Shown: in pieces, positions 1 through 8,113 of the stretch
How positions within the stretch are numbered: position 1 is the first letter of the stretch
Layout: every line of letters starts with the position of its first letter
Assembly: GCA_022360105.1 (NCBI GenBank)
Contig: JAKSDL010000206.1
Location: 1-10,290, forward strand
Direction: 5' to 3'
Length of the DNA: 10,290 nucleotides
Source: Pseudomonadota bacterium
GTDB taxonomy: Bacteria > SAR324 > XYD2-FULL-50-16 > JAHJRI01
Program-made: the position numbers and the translations under genes
The notes under the pieces: generated by a model
What the model saw: the letters and a program-made list of their open reading frames with translations, nothing else
Told to the model about the DNA's origin: nothing
Databases searched by the model: none

Positions 1-545
1 CCTTTGTTATCATAGGTCAGCACCATACCTCCAAAATACTTCTCCTTATACTCAAAAGGGACAAAAATTGATATTTCTCCACCGTGGTCAAGAGAATCAA
101 GCTTTCTTCCCTCCACCAGCGGTTGTAAGATCGCATCAAAAGTCAAATTATCATCCCTTGCCGCATTTTTATGGGAAAACTCTTTTTCTCCACGCTCACT
201 TCTCACAATCACGCTATTATTATTGTTTATGAACATAAGCGAATTCAAATCATCCTTGGAAGCCAGAATTGAGTCAAATTTCTGGTATTGAATCATTTGG
301 ATAAACAGATCAATTGATTCTCCAATATCTAAATCGGAATCTTCATCTTCATCAACAAAACGGGTATTCACCCGATCTTTCAAATCAAGGAAGGGAGATT
401 GGGAAAGGTCTTGTGCTGCAAGAATAAATTCATTTTTAAATATGGACCGAATCTGCGTCGCTTGTAAGCTGGCAGATATGACTTGAATCAAGATAATCAA
501 AGCCAGGATTCCAAATACAATTTTGCTTCTTATGGTTTGTAACAT
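1..545 (-). CDS. Membrane-anchored sensor protein, N-terminal part (Cache-like extracytoplasmic domain), truncated by window edge
   Basis: The frame is open from the ATG at 545 to the window edge, giving 181 residues and no stop. It starts with a short basic stretch (MLQTIRSK) followed by a hydrophobic helix at about residues 9-27, which reads as an uncleaved signal anchor. Residues 30-181 are hydrophilic and should lie outside the cytoplasmic membrane. They include an acidic run at 65-73 and end in beta-strand-like segments (ISIFVPF at 158-164, FGGMVLTYD at 171-179), as in Cache/PAS-like ligand-binding domains of chemoreceptors, sensor kinases and cyclases. The start is supported by an AAAGGGGAAAC ribosome-binding site just upstream. 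The output domain (HAMP plus kinase, MCP, cyclase or phosphatase) would lie to the left and is not visible, so the class of receptor is open. The gene is divergent from the hybrid kinase, which fits a signalling locus. Confidence 0.75.
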   Translation of the reverse strand, partial: MLQTIRSKIVFGILALIILIQVISASLQATQIRSIFKNEFILAAQDLSQSPFLDLKDRVNTRFVDEDEDSDLDIGESIDLFIQMIQYQKFDSILASKDDLNSLMFINNNNSVIVRSERGEKEFSHKNAARDDNLTFDAILQPLVEGRKLDSLDHGGEISIFVPFEYKEKYFGGMVLTYDNK

Positions 546-1046
546 GTTTCCCCTTTATTTTGCTTCAAGGATAGACATCTGACTGTTTTCAAACACATCG
601 ACAAATGTTTGATTTACGTTAACCAAGTATCAAAATCACTTGTTTTATCAATGATTGAAGGTACTTGGATACAATCAGGACAAATTGCCACATCCTAATT
701 TCAGATCGTTTTTCGATAATCTTCGCAATCTATAGCTGATTGAATGCAAAAAAGATAGCCATAACGACGAATTCTTCAATAAACACCGGCCATATGCAAT
801 GAAATGGTTATTAATAACACAAGCAACCAAAGATTATAACAAAATGTGCTGACATACAAATCTGACTCATAGAAACCGTGAAAATGAGAGAGAACTGGAC
901 TGATGCATGAAAAGGTGGGATAATGGTTGTAGTTTTCGATTGTCTGCGCTGTGTCATTCCTATCCTTTTTAACTACCCAATGAACTTTAGAGCTCGTTTT
1001 AAAGAGGCTTTGTGATAACCAAAGAAAAAACATCACCAATTGATCG
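546..1046. other. Non-coding divergent intergenic region between sensor protein and hybrid kinase
   Basis: About 500 bases separate two divergently transcribed genes, so promoters for both should lie here. I see no convincing ORF and no tRNA-like or rho-independent terminator structure. No -35/-10 pair stands out: TTGTCT (940-945) and TATCCT (961-966) are present but only 15 bases apart. The most visible structure is an inverted repeat with seven-base arms, CCAAGTA (623-629) and TACTTGG (662-668), around a 32-base spacer that itself contains the short palindrome TCAATGATTGA (648-658). Confidence 0.5.
623..668. repeat. Inverted repeat CCAAGTA...TACTTGG upstream of the sensor gene
   Basis: Perfect seven-base arms at 623-629 and 662-668 are separated by 32 bases. 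They lie about 80-120 bases upstream of the minus-strand sensor gene start, a place where an operator could sit. The arms are short for a transcript hairpin with such a large loop, so a protein-binding site or chance are the likelier explanations. Confidence 0.25.
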
Positions 1047-3428
1047 ATGATATTCAATCCGCAAAAGAAATTTGATAAATTTGCATCTTCGGATGAAAGG
1101 GCCCATGCCAGGGAAAAACAGGACCGTCTGTATAGATTCAATGCCATAGAAGTACCCCGCGCCCGTTTTGGTGGAAATTTGATGTTGACGGTGTTATTGG
1201 CAATCCACAATTACCTGGTGTTTGACTATTTCAGCTGGACGCCCGTAATCACCTACTTCATTTTCATAACATCCTATTCCCTGATCACCTGGTGGATACT
1301 GTTCAAACATTATCAAAAACCAACCGACTTCGATTTGGGAACGGTTTTCCTTCTTTTGGATGTATTCACCTATTCCTATATTGTCTATTTGTCAGGGGGC
1401 AGTGAGAGTTGGCTCTTTTTCGTCTATATCGCTCGCGTGGCAGACCAGATTCTGACCAAATTCAAACGTGTCCTATTGTTCGCTGTTTTCACTCTTTTAA
1501 ATTATAGTGGACTCATGTTGTTTCTTTGGTTCACAAAGGGAGCCGATTTCAATCTTGCCCTGGCTTTTGTTAAATTCCTGATCATTTTTGTTTTTAATAA
1601 TTATATGCTGATGATGGCCCCCATTGCCGAAAAGTTGCATCGCAGGGCCCTTGCCTCGGTGAAAATGGCTAAAGAAGAGATTGCCAATCGTGTAAGAGCG
1701 GAAGAACAGTTGAAGGATGTGAACCGGGAATTAACCGAATCGATAGAAAAAATAAAAAAACTCGCCCTGGATGCCGAAGCGGCTAACATTGCAAAAAGTT
1801 CCTTTCTGGCAACAATGAGCCACGAGCTGCGCACACCGATGAATGGTGTCATAGGTTTTACCAATATGTTGCTGGAAAGCAATCTGGATACAGAACAGGA
1901 GGATTTCACCAAGACTATAAAAAGCAGCAGCGAATCCCTGCTTTCTATTATTAATGATGTGCTCGACTTCTCAAAAGTCGAATCGGGAGAACTGGATCTC
2001 GAAAACATCGATTTTGATCCGGAAATTGCAGTGTTTGAGGTCTGTAATATCGTGAATCCTAAAATCGAAGACAAACCTGTTGAACTGCTTTGTTCTATTG
2101 AGGATCAGGTACCTTCGCTGGTCAAAGGAGATCCGTTACGATTCAGACAATTACTCACCAATCTATTGGGTAATGCCACTAAATTCACCGAATCAGGGGA
2201 AATCGAAATCAACCTGAAATTGGACCAAGAAACAGATGAATCGATTTTTATCCACACCACGGTCAGGGATACTGGAATTGGTATTCCCGAGGATAAACTG
2301 TCATCCATTTTTGAACCTTTTCAACAGGTAGATGGTTCTGTAACCCGCAAATTCGGGGGCACAGGCCTTGGTTTATCCATCTGCAAAAAAATTGCAAAAA
2401 AAATGGGAGGAGATGTCTGGGCTGAAAGTCCGGCCGGTCTCAAAGGCGGATCACCAATTCCCGGCAGCGTATTCCATTTAACCACTGCCTTTAAAAAGCC
2501 TGATAACAACGAGAAAAAACGATTCAAGCCCATCTCTCTCAAAGGAAAAAGAGTTCTTGTCATTGATGACAATGCAACCAATTTAAAATTAATGAAACAT
2601 TTGCTCACATCGGTTGGTCTGGAAATAACCATGTTAAATGGAGGAAAGGACGCGGTAGAGATTCTGGAAAAGGCCTGTGAATCCGGTTTTCCCTTTGATT
2701 TGTGTATCAGCGATATACAAATGCCGGGAACAAGTGGTTATGACTTAGCGGCCAGTATTCGAAATTCCGGGGGGGCCGTCGCCAGTATCCCCTTGATGGC
2801 TATTTCCTCTGCTATCGATCGGGATGCACAAAGATGCTTAAAATACGGTTTTAATGGTTTTCTCACCAAACCTGTGTTTAAACAAAAGCTGTATCGAATG
2901 TTGGAAAGCATGCTGGGTGAGTCTGAAAATGACGGACAACTGGTATCTCCCTTGGCAAGAAAAATCCAGACTCAATATTCAGTGATGGAATCCATTAAAC
3001 GATCCGCCAGGATATTACTGGTCGAAGACAACAAGGTAAATCAGAAACTAACAAATCTCATGCTGATAAAGGCGGGATACCTGGTTGAAATTGCGAACAA
3101 TGGTCTGGAAGCTGTGGAAATGTTCAGAACTGCAGAAGGAAAGTTTGATCTGATTTTTATGGATGTTCAGATGCCGGAAATGAACGGATATGAGGCAACT
3201 CAAGAGATCCGAAGAATAGAGGGAAAAGATATGGACAATCCGGGTAATCTTACCAGGTATGACAGCAGAGATATCAGAGCACATATTCCGATCATTGCCA
3301 TGACAGCCAATGCCATGAAAGGTGATCGAGAAGCCTGCCTGGAAGCAGGCATGGACGATTACGTATCAAAACCGATCAATCGCAAAAATGTATTTGAAAT
3401 TCTGGAAAAGTATATTTTAGGTGGATAA
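1047..3428 (+). CDS. Membrane-bound hybrid sensor histidine kinase with two receiver domains
   Basis: This 793-residue protein should autophosphorylate on a histidine and pass the phosphate to its own receivers. Residues 46-190 form about six membrane helices and contain SGGSES at 116-121, reminiscent of the GG motif in RegB-type sensors. A charged coiled-coil linker (about 200-250) leads into HisKA with the H-box SHELRTPMN (258-266, phospho-acceptor H259). The HATPase follows, with N-box N372/N376, G1 DTGIGIP (408-414), F-box EPFQQ (423-427) and G2 GGTGLGL (437-443). Receiver 1 has D507/D508, acceptor D556 and K608. Receiver 2 has E660/D661, acceptor D706, T753 and K775, with about 20 extra residues (725-746) before its fourth core strand. 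There is no HPt domain. The start is the first ATG after an in-frame stop (1041-1043), without a clear Shine-Dalgarno sequence. The signal sensed and the partner regulator are unknown. The gene converges on the MBL-fold gene. Confidence 0.95.
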   Translation: MIFNPQKKFDKFASSDERAHAREKQDRLYRFNAIEVPRARFGGNLMLTVLLAIHNYLVFDYFSWTPVITYFIFITSYSLITWWILFKHYQKPTDFDLGTVFLLLDVFTYSYIVYLSGGSESWLFFVYIARVADQILTKFKRVLLFAVFTLLNYSGLMLFLWFTKGADFNLALAFVKFLIIFVFNNYMLMMAPIAEKLHRRALASVKMAKEEIANRVRAEEQLKDVNRELTESIEKIKKLALDAEAANIAKSSFLATMSHELRTPMNGVIGFTNMLLESNLDTEQEDFTKTIKSSSESLLSIINDVLDFSKVESGELDLENIDFDPEIAVFEVCNIVNPKIEDKPVELLCSIEDQVPSLVKGDPLRFRQLLTNLLGNATKFTESGEIEINLKLDQETDESIFIHTTVRDTGIGIPEDKLSSIFEPFQQVDGSVTRKFGGTGLGLSICKKIAKKMGGDVWAESPAGLKGGSPIPGSVFHLTTAFKKPDNNEKKRFKPISLKGKRVLVIDDNATNLKLMKHLLTSVGLEITMLNGGKDAVEILEKACESGFPFDLCISDIQMPGTSGYDLAASIRNSGGAVASIPLMAISSAIDRDAQRCLKYGFNGFLTKPVFKQKLYRMLESMLGESENDGQLVSPLARKIQTQYSVMESIKRSARILLVEDNKVNQKLTNLMLIKAGYLVEIANNGLEAVEMFRTAEGKFDLIFMDVQMPEMNGYEATQEIRRIEGKDMDNPGNLTRYDSRDIRAHIPIIAMTANAMKGDREACLEAGMDDYVSKPINRKNVFEILEKYILGG

Positions 3429-3497
3429 AATAACCGTTTGTTGCAGGTTGACCGATTTTGACGAACTGTGATTTGGTTGTCAGGCAAAAATTATCGA

Positions 3498-4406
3498 TTA
3501 GATTCCATCAGTTCTTTCGTAAACACCTCCCTCACTCTTTATCCTGCCCTCTGCAGACAATAGATCAAGATTCTTTTGAATCATCCTGCCCTCAAAAACA
3601 AATTGCAGGTTTTTATCGGGCATTTTATTGCGATAAAAAGGAGACGCCTCCACAAGGTCTGCAAATGACTTTGGACCGTCAAACAAGTCAAGAATTTGCT
3701 GCTTTCTTTGTTCGAATATTGCCAGGTAATCATCAAAAGCCTGGTTGGCATCCTTTGCAGGAATAGGCGGTTTATGGGAGCCACAAACCAGGTCAAATGG
3801 GTACTCCCGAACTTTCCGTATACTTCGTTTGAACAGATCGATATCCGATTCCGGGTTGCCGTACCAGGGACCAAAGGAATCAAAATCAATATCAGTGGTT
3901 AGCAGAACAGAATTTCGAAAATAGAAGCAATAGTGGTCATTTAGATGCCCCGGAGCATGAATTGCTTTTAATACAGGCCCGCCAAGATCGATAGTATCAC
4001 CATCGCCAAATCGACTATCAGGGATTCGCAACGGTTCCAGCTTAAGTACTTCCCTGACCCTTTTAATCCAGTGCACCGAGGCTTCTTCTGATCCCGTAAA
4101 TCGCAGTGCCAGTTTGGAGAAATCCGTGACAGACTCCGGTGTTTCAGCCGGCATCATGATATGCCGGTCTTTTAGCAGATGCCACCGAAGCATATGATCG
4201 GGATGACTGTGGGAGATGAGCAGAATATCGATTCGTTTAAAGGAATCGACCTCCTGGATCATCTCCTCTCCTATTCCGGCATCAATTAGGAGATTCTGGC
4301 TACCGGTTATCAAAAAGCCGTTACAATAAGGATACTTGCCTTTTTCGGGAGCCTTAACCCAGAAAAGATCCTTGGCAAGAGCTATGATATTATCGATAGG
4401 AGCCAT
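3498..4406 (-). CDS. Metallo-beta-lactamase-fold hydrolase (LACTB2/glyoxalase II-like)
   Basis: This 302-residue MBL-fold protein carries the metal-binding signature HSHPDH (66-71). Further ligands are visible at H154 (APGHLNDH), D172 (LTTDIDF) and H211 (GSHKPP), so a two-metal hydrolase site appears intact. The C-terminal part (about 230-295) is helical, with a winged-helix-like segment around IQKNLDLLSAEGRIK (276-290), as in LACTB2-like family members. The substrate cannot be read from sequence; relatives hydrolyse thioesters, phosphodiesters or lactones. The ATG lies 17 bases inside the end of the upstream 3-hydroxyacyl-CoA dehydrogenase gene, with no strong Shine-Dalgarno sequence of its own, so translation is probably coupled. 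That pairing favours a CoA-ester or related hydrolysis role, but this is inference. Its 3' end converges on the hybrid kinase with about 70 bases between. Confidence 0.92.
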   Translation of the reverse strand: MAPIDNIIALAKDLFWVKAPEKGKYPYCNGFLITGSQNLLIDAGIGEEMIQEVDSFKRIDILLISHSHPDHMLRWHLLKDRHIMMPAETPESVTDFSKLALRFTGSEEASVHWIKRVREVLKLEPLRIPDSRFGDGDTIDLGGPVLKAIHAPGHLNDHYCFYFRNSVLLTTDIDFDSFGPWYGNPESDIDLFKRSIRKVREYPFDLVCGSHKPPIPAKDANQAFDDYLAIFEQRKQQILDLFDGPKSFADLVEASPFYRNKMPDKNLQFVFEGRMIQKNLDLLSAEGRIKSEGGVYERTDGI

Positions 4407-5541
4407 TTTTAATCATGTCAGATGGTTTGAAAATCTCCTTGTTATAAGTCGACGCCAGTTTTTCCAATCGGTTTACCAGGTCTTGAGGCTCAATGCCTTT
4501 GGCAACGGCGATCAGACCCAACTTGTTGCCTGTAGCATTGATGATAGCTACATCGATATCTTCCAAATTGCAGGCCCCCTGCTCGACGATCTTAGTGGCT
4601 TCATTAATATTCACTGCCATAATGTCCATGGGATCAAATTTATCAGTCGCCTTGCCGGTATCGATCTCCGGTCTGCCGGATGACCAGTCAAACAATCCTT
4701 TGCCGGTCTTTTTCCCCAGTTCACCGGCCTTGACTTTTGCCTCGATCGTAGGACCGCAGGCGAAATCCGGGTGAATCGCTTCTGCAAAATACGCTGCGGC
4801 ATGAAAGTTTATATCCAGGCCCGTATAATCCATCAGTTCGTAAGGTCCCATGGGCATTCCCAGGGTTCGCATGGTCGCATCGATTTCTTCCGGTTCAGCC
4901 ACGTTATTATCCAGGTAGCAGTTCAGCAAAACTCCTGCAGGAGCCTGGGCTCTGTTTACGATAAATCCCGGTATGTCTTTTTCCACTCGCACAGCCACTT
5001 TGTTGTTTTTGAGCACAAAATCATAACCGATCTGCATGGTTTCATCCGATGTGCCTTCGGCACGAATCACCTCTACCAGCTTCATGAGAATTGCCGGGTT
5101 GAAATAATGAAGCCCCAGTATCTTATCCGGTCGTGAGGTTGCTGTTGCAATCTCGGTGATCTTCATAGTGGATGTGTTGGACGCAATGATGGTATGGGCT
5201 GGTGCTGATTTGTCAATCTTCTCAAAAGTGGCTTTCTTTAGATCCATAACTTCCGGAATTGCTTCAATCACAAGATCCGCATTTGTCACTGAATCCTCCA
5301 GACTGACAAATGGCCTGAGCAAGTCGGTTTTAATCCGGTCAAACAGTGCTTGTTCGACCTTGCCTTTGGCCACCAGTTTCTCAAGACTTTGATAAATTCG
5401 TTGTATTCCCTTATCAACGAATTCCTGTTTGATATCCTGAAGATTTACCTGAAAACCGGCAATCAACGCGACTTCAGCGATTCCATGTCCCATGTCGCCT
5501 GCACCAATTACGGTTACGGTTTTGATATCGTTAATATCCAT
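4390..5541 (-). CDS. 3-hydroxyacyl-CoA (3-hydroxybutyryl-CoA-type) dehydrogenase with extra C-terminal 3HCDH domain
   Basis: This 383-residue protein oxidises 3-hydroxyacyl-CoA to 3-ketoacyl-CoA with NAD, or runs the reverse. The N-terminal Rossmann domain (about 6-185) has GAGDMG (13-18) and an acidic D36 at the end of the second strand, which fits NAD rather than NADP. Catalytic-type residues are visible: SNTS (121-124), H145 in GLHYFNP, E157 in LVEVI and N196 in FIVNR. The first 3HCDH C-terminal domain spans about 188-287 and ends in KKTGKGLFDW. A second, partial 3HCDH-like domain follows (about 305-370, LEDIDVAIINATGNKLG). This makes the protein about 90 residues longer than simple 3-hydroxybutyryl-CoA dehydrogenases and gives it an internal duplication like that of larger family members. 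The start is supported by AAGGAG five bases upstream. It overlaps the MBL-fold gene and lies about 240 bases downstream of the keto acid cleavage gene. Confidence 0.95.
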   Translation of the reverse strand: MDINDIKTVTVIGAGDMGHGIAEVALIAGFQVNLQDIKQEFVDKGIQRIYQSLEKLVAKGKVEQALFDRIKTDLLRPFVSLEDSVTNADLVIEAIPEVMDLKKATFEKIDKSAPAHTIIASNTSTMKITEIATATSRPDKILGLHYFNPAILMKLVEVIRAEGTSDETMQIGYDFVLKNNKVAVRVEKDIPGFIVNRAQAPAGVLLNCYLDNNVAEPEEIDATMRTLGMPMGPYELMDYTGLDINFHAAAYFAEAIHPDFACGPTIEAKVKAGELGKKTGKGLFDWSSGRPEIDTGKATDKFDPMDIMAVNINEATKIVEQGACNLEDIDVAIINATGNKLGLIAVAKGIEPQDLVNRLEKLASTYNKEIFKPSDMIKNGSYR

Positions 5542-5546
5542 TTGTT

Positions 5547-5552
5547 CTCCTT
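5547..5552 (-). promoter_or_regulatory. Ribosome-binding site of the 3-hydroxyacyl-CoA dehydrogenase gene
   Basis: On the minus strand the sequence reads AAGGAG followed by five bases and then the ATG at 5541. It is the clearest Shine-Dalgarno sequence in the window and fixes the start of the dehydrogenase. Confidence 0.8.
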
Positions 5553-5651
5553 TTTAATGGTTCCTCGATTTCCTTCAAGGTAACTTTGTAACACATGTAA
5601 GGCAGGAACAACCCTATTAGCCCACTGAGTTGTCTACCTTTTTCCCTGGTT

Positions 5652-5681
5652 CTTTTAATGGAATGACATCGATTTTGTCAA
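5652..5681 (-). promoter_or_regulatory. Possible sigma-70-type promoter for the dehydrogenase/MBL hydrolase pair
   Basis: On the minus strand a perfect -35 hexamer TTGACA (5681-5676) is followed, after 18 bases, by TAAAAG (5657-5652), a four-of-six match to TATAAT. It lies in the 240-base gap between the cleavage enzyme and the dehydrogenase, about 110 bases upstream of the dehydrogenase ATG. If real, the dehydrogenase and hydrolase could be transcribed apart from the cleavage enzyme. The -10 match is mediocre, so confidence is low. Confidence 0.35.
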
Positions 5682-5781
5682 ACTCGTCCGGCACACAACC
5701 CGGATCAATTGTTTTGCTATTTCAAAGGTGAGTCGTATGATTTTTTTTCAGCAAGTAAATCACCGAGTATCGCACCACACA

Positions 5782-6651
5782 TCATCGCCGAATGTTAAGA
5801 ATTTCAAGGGACTCTTCTACATCTGCTACTTGAAAGTCCAGATTTTTGATAATCCTGGTAGCTTTGGCAACCAGTTCCGCACTGCTTTTCGCCTTGATGC
5901 CCTTTTTTAAATAAAGATTATCTTCCAGCCCCACTCTTACATGGCCGCCTAACAATACGCTCATGGCAACCATGGGAAATTGCGCTTTTCCAATACCAAA
6001 CATGGACCAGGTACAAGGTTTTGGAAGTTGCTTGACAACATGGCAGGCGATTTCCGGAGTTGCCGCCATACCTCCGTTTGTTCCCATACACAATTGGAAG
6101 TGTGGTTGTCCCGTTATCAGTTTTTTTTGGATCAATTTTTTTGCTGCTTCAACGTGACCTAAATCGAATAGTTCAATTTCAGGTTTTGTTTGGGTGTTTT
6201 TTAACAACAAAGCCATCTGATCCACAACGGAAGTGTAATTGGCAAAGATTCTCGGACCAAAATTCAGGCTGGCAATATCAAGAGAACAAAGCTCCGGCTT
6301 AAGTGTTAAGACATGTTCTATTCTTTTTTCCGGACTTAACAAGATGCTCATTTTATCGTTTACCCTGCCATTATCATCCATAATCAAGGTCGCACCGTAA
6401 CTGGTAGTCAGATTAATAACCAGGGGAGATTTTGAGCGAATGCCCTCGCACACTTCCTCAAAAAGTGACAATTCATTGCTGTGAATACCCGTTTTCGGAT
6501 CACGAACGTGAATATGCACAACGGAGGCGCCTGCATCATGGGCTTCCAACGCGGCTTGAATGATTTCCCTCGGAGAAATGGGAATATTCGGATTGTTCGC
6601 CTTGGTTGAGGTTGAACCGACCAGGGCTGCAGTGATAATAACTTTGTTCAT
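5782..6651 (-). CDS. Beta-keto acid cleavage enzyme (BKACE, DUF849 / Kce family)
   Basis: Family members condense a beta-keto acid with acetyl-CoA and cleave it to acetoacetate plus a new acyl-CoA, using a metal ion in a TIM barrel; 3-keto-5-aminohexanoate cleavage enzyme (Kce) of lysine fermentation is the founder. The 289-residue product starts with the typical MNKVIITAALVG. It has the metal-binding pair H46/H48 in VVHIHVRDP (44-52), NLTTSYG (80-86), MGTNGGMAATPE (189-200) and VRVGLEDN (238-245), whose E243 fits the third metal ligand. A longer frame opens at a TTG at 6702, but its 17 extra residues match nothing in the family, so the ATG at 6651 is chosen, although its ribosome-binding site is weak. 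Subfamily, and hence substrate, cannot be fixed. No lysine-fermentation partner genes (kdd, kal) are in the window. It reads toward the dehydrogenase and is divergent from the DUF401 gene. Confidence 0.93.
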   Translation of the reverse strand: MNKVIITAALVGSTSTKANNPNIPISPREIIQAALEAHDAGASVVHIHVRDPKTGIHSNELSLFEEVCEGIRSKSPLVINLTTSYGATLIMDDNGRVNDKMSILLSPEKRIEHVLTLKPELCSLDIASLNFGPRIFANYTSVVDQMALLLKNTQTKPEIELFDLGHVEAAKKLIQKKLITGQPHFQLCMGTNGGMAATPEIACHVVKQLPKPCTWSMFGIGKAQFPMVAMSVLLGGHVRVGLEDNLYLKKGIKAKSSAELVAKATRIIKNLDFQVADVEESLEILNIRR

Positions 6652-6808
6652 GGCAATACCATCGATCAATCGACCCGGATGGACAAGAAATTGAATGAGC
6701 AATATCAGGCAACTATGATGATGCTCAGCTTCTATTTTTCTTTACCGGGTTTCACTCATTAAAAAAAGCTACACTGGATTTAATTCATTGTTGTTTTAAG
6801 TCTTAACC

Positions 6809-6812
6809 GGAG
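6809..6812 (+). promoter_or_regulatory. Ribosome-binding site deciding the DUF401 start
   Basis: GGAG at 6809-6812 sits eight bases before the ATG at 6821, an ideal spacing. An in-frame GTG at 6812 would overlap this site, so the ATG at 6821 is the better start. Confidence 0.75.
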
Positions 6813-6820
6813 TGTTGTTT

Positions 6821-8113
6821 ATGTGGTTTCTCATGGACCTACCCGCTTTTGCCAGGGTTTTGCTTGTATTTTGTATCATTTTAATTGCCATCCGCAGAAA
6901 AATGGCCCTGGGAAACGCATTCCTGCTGGGAAGTGTGGTGTTGGGTCTGTTTTTTGGTTTGGGTCTCATACCAATGGCAAAAACCATGTACCAATCTATT
7001 ATCGACCCCCAAACTCTCTCTCTTGCCATCATTGTTTCACTGATTTTGGTACTCAGCAACAGCTTGGAGAAAGCGGGGCAAATGCAACGTTTATTACATA
7101 GTTTCAGAGGGTTAATTAAAAACCCTCGCATCAACATCGTTGTCTTCCCGGCCCTGATCGGACTTCTTCCCATGCCCGGAGGTGCCATATTTTCAGCACC
7201 CATGGTAAAAGACCTGGGAACAGGAATCAAGCTTTCCAAATCAAAACTCAGTTATATCAACTACTGGTTTCGTCATATCTGGGAGTATTGCTGGCCATTA
7301 TATCCCGGCATTCTTCTGGTTACCATTCTTGCCAAAATTAACATTGTCAATTTTGTCTTATTTACCCTTCCCATTACCCTGGTTGCTGTTCTTTTAGGAT
7401 ACTGGCCGTTGCAAAAAGGTTCCGATTGGAATCATTCGAACAGAGAAACTGCCAGACAACAATCTATTTACCCTTTTTTCATCGAACTAACCCCTATTTT
7501 ACTGGTAATTGTTCCGGGGTTGATTCTTGGAGTGGTTCTATCCTATATGCTCCCTCAACTCTCCATTGCAAAGGAACTGGGACTGCACATATCGCTTTGT
7601 CTCGGGATTATCTGGGTTTGGATCAGCAATCAATTCGACTGGAAACGGATTCTCAAGTTGTTGAGCAGTTTTGAGATTTTAAAAATGATTTATCTGGTGG
7701 CCACCATACTTGTTTTTAAAGGATTGCTGGAACACAGCCACGCTGCGGAAGAGATAAGTAAGGAGTTGATCGAATTCAACGTTCCACTGCTGTTCATTGC
7801 GATGTTCCTGCCCTTTCTGATTGGTATCATATCAGGCTATACTCTTGCGTTTGTGGGGGTGTCTGTTCCAATCCTGATTCCTTTAATCCAGTCTTACGGA
7901 GAATCTGCATTTATGTATCCCTATGCCATGCTGATCATGGTTTCCGGGTTTGCGGGCGTGTTACTTTCCCCGCTACACCTTTGCTATATTCTTTCCAATC
8001 AATACTTTGAGACCAAGATTTCATCCGTTTACAAACATTTGATGATTCCGACTATTGGGTTGATCAGCTTCAGTATCGCCTACTTTCTGGTTTCCTATCG
8101 CTTCTTTTTTTGA
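6821..8113 (+). CDS. DUF401-family multi-pass membrane protein, putative organic-acid permease
   Basis: This 430-residue, strongly hydrophobic protein has about 10-12 predicted membrane helices. Examples are around 7-24, 32-52, 64-80, 104-126, 174-194, 220-241, 254-269, 286-302, 322-337, 366-388 and 408-427. Family-like landmarks are LPMPGGAIFSAPMV (116-129) and IWEYCWPLYPG (153-163) in the first half, and SGYTLAFVGVSVP (338-350) and LLSPLHLCYILS (381-392) in the second. Glycine/proline-rich loops recurring in each half suggest the two-fold layout of ion-transporter superfamily carriers such as GntP and CitM relatives. DUF401 proteins have no established substrate that I know of. Transcription is divergent from the keto acid cleavage gene, with about 170 bases between the starts, so uptake of an organic acid used by that pathway is a reasonable inference. 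The start is set by GGAG eight bases upstream. Confidence 0.88.
   Translation: MWFLMDLPAFARVLLVFCIILIAIRRKMALGNAFLLGSVVLGLFFGLGLIPMAKTMYQSIIDPQTLSLAIIVSLILVLSNSLEKAGQMQRLLHSFRGLIKNPRINIVVFPALIGLLPMPGGAIFSAPMVKDLGTGIKLSKSKLSYINYWFRHIWEYCWPLYPGILLVTILAKINIVNFVLFTLPITLVAVLLGYWPLQKGSDWNHSNRETARQQSIYPFFIELTPILLVIVPGLILGVVLSYMLPQLSIAKELGLHISLCLGIIWVWISNQFDWKRILKLLSSFEILKMIYLVATILVFKGLLEHSHAAEEISKELIEFNVPLLFIAMFLPFLIGIISGYTLAFVGVSVPILIPLIQSYGESAFMYPYAMLIMVSGFAGVLLSPLHLCYILSNQYFETKISSVYKHLMIPTIGLISFSIAYFLVSYRFFF

Noticed and set aside
776..1210. 144-codon minus-strand ORF overlapping the kinase start
   Set aside because: It runs antisense through the kinase N-terminus and the intergenic region, has no family resemblance, and its strand is contradicted by the intact kinase frame.
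3429..3497. Bidirectional terminator between the converging kinase and MBL-fold genes
   Set aside because: The location is right, but I could not find a G+C-rich stem with a T-run in either direction.
3458..3766. 102-codon plus-strand ORF at the 3' end of the MBL-fold gene
   Set aside because: Antisense shadow of a gene with clear catalytic motifs; the product is low in structure and unlike any family.
5782..6651. Assignment as kce of lysine fermentation
   Set aside because: No kdd, kal or aminomutase genes are present, and the family covers many substrates, so a specific symbol is not justified.
6652..6702. TTG start giving the cleavage enzyme 17 extra N-terminal residues
   Set aside because: Family members begin at the MNKVIIT-type segment; the extra residues look non-coding and TTG is a weak start.
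6812..6820. GTG start for the DUF401 gene
   Set aside because: It overlaps the GGAG ribosome-binding site that is ideally spaced for the ATG at 6821.
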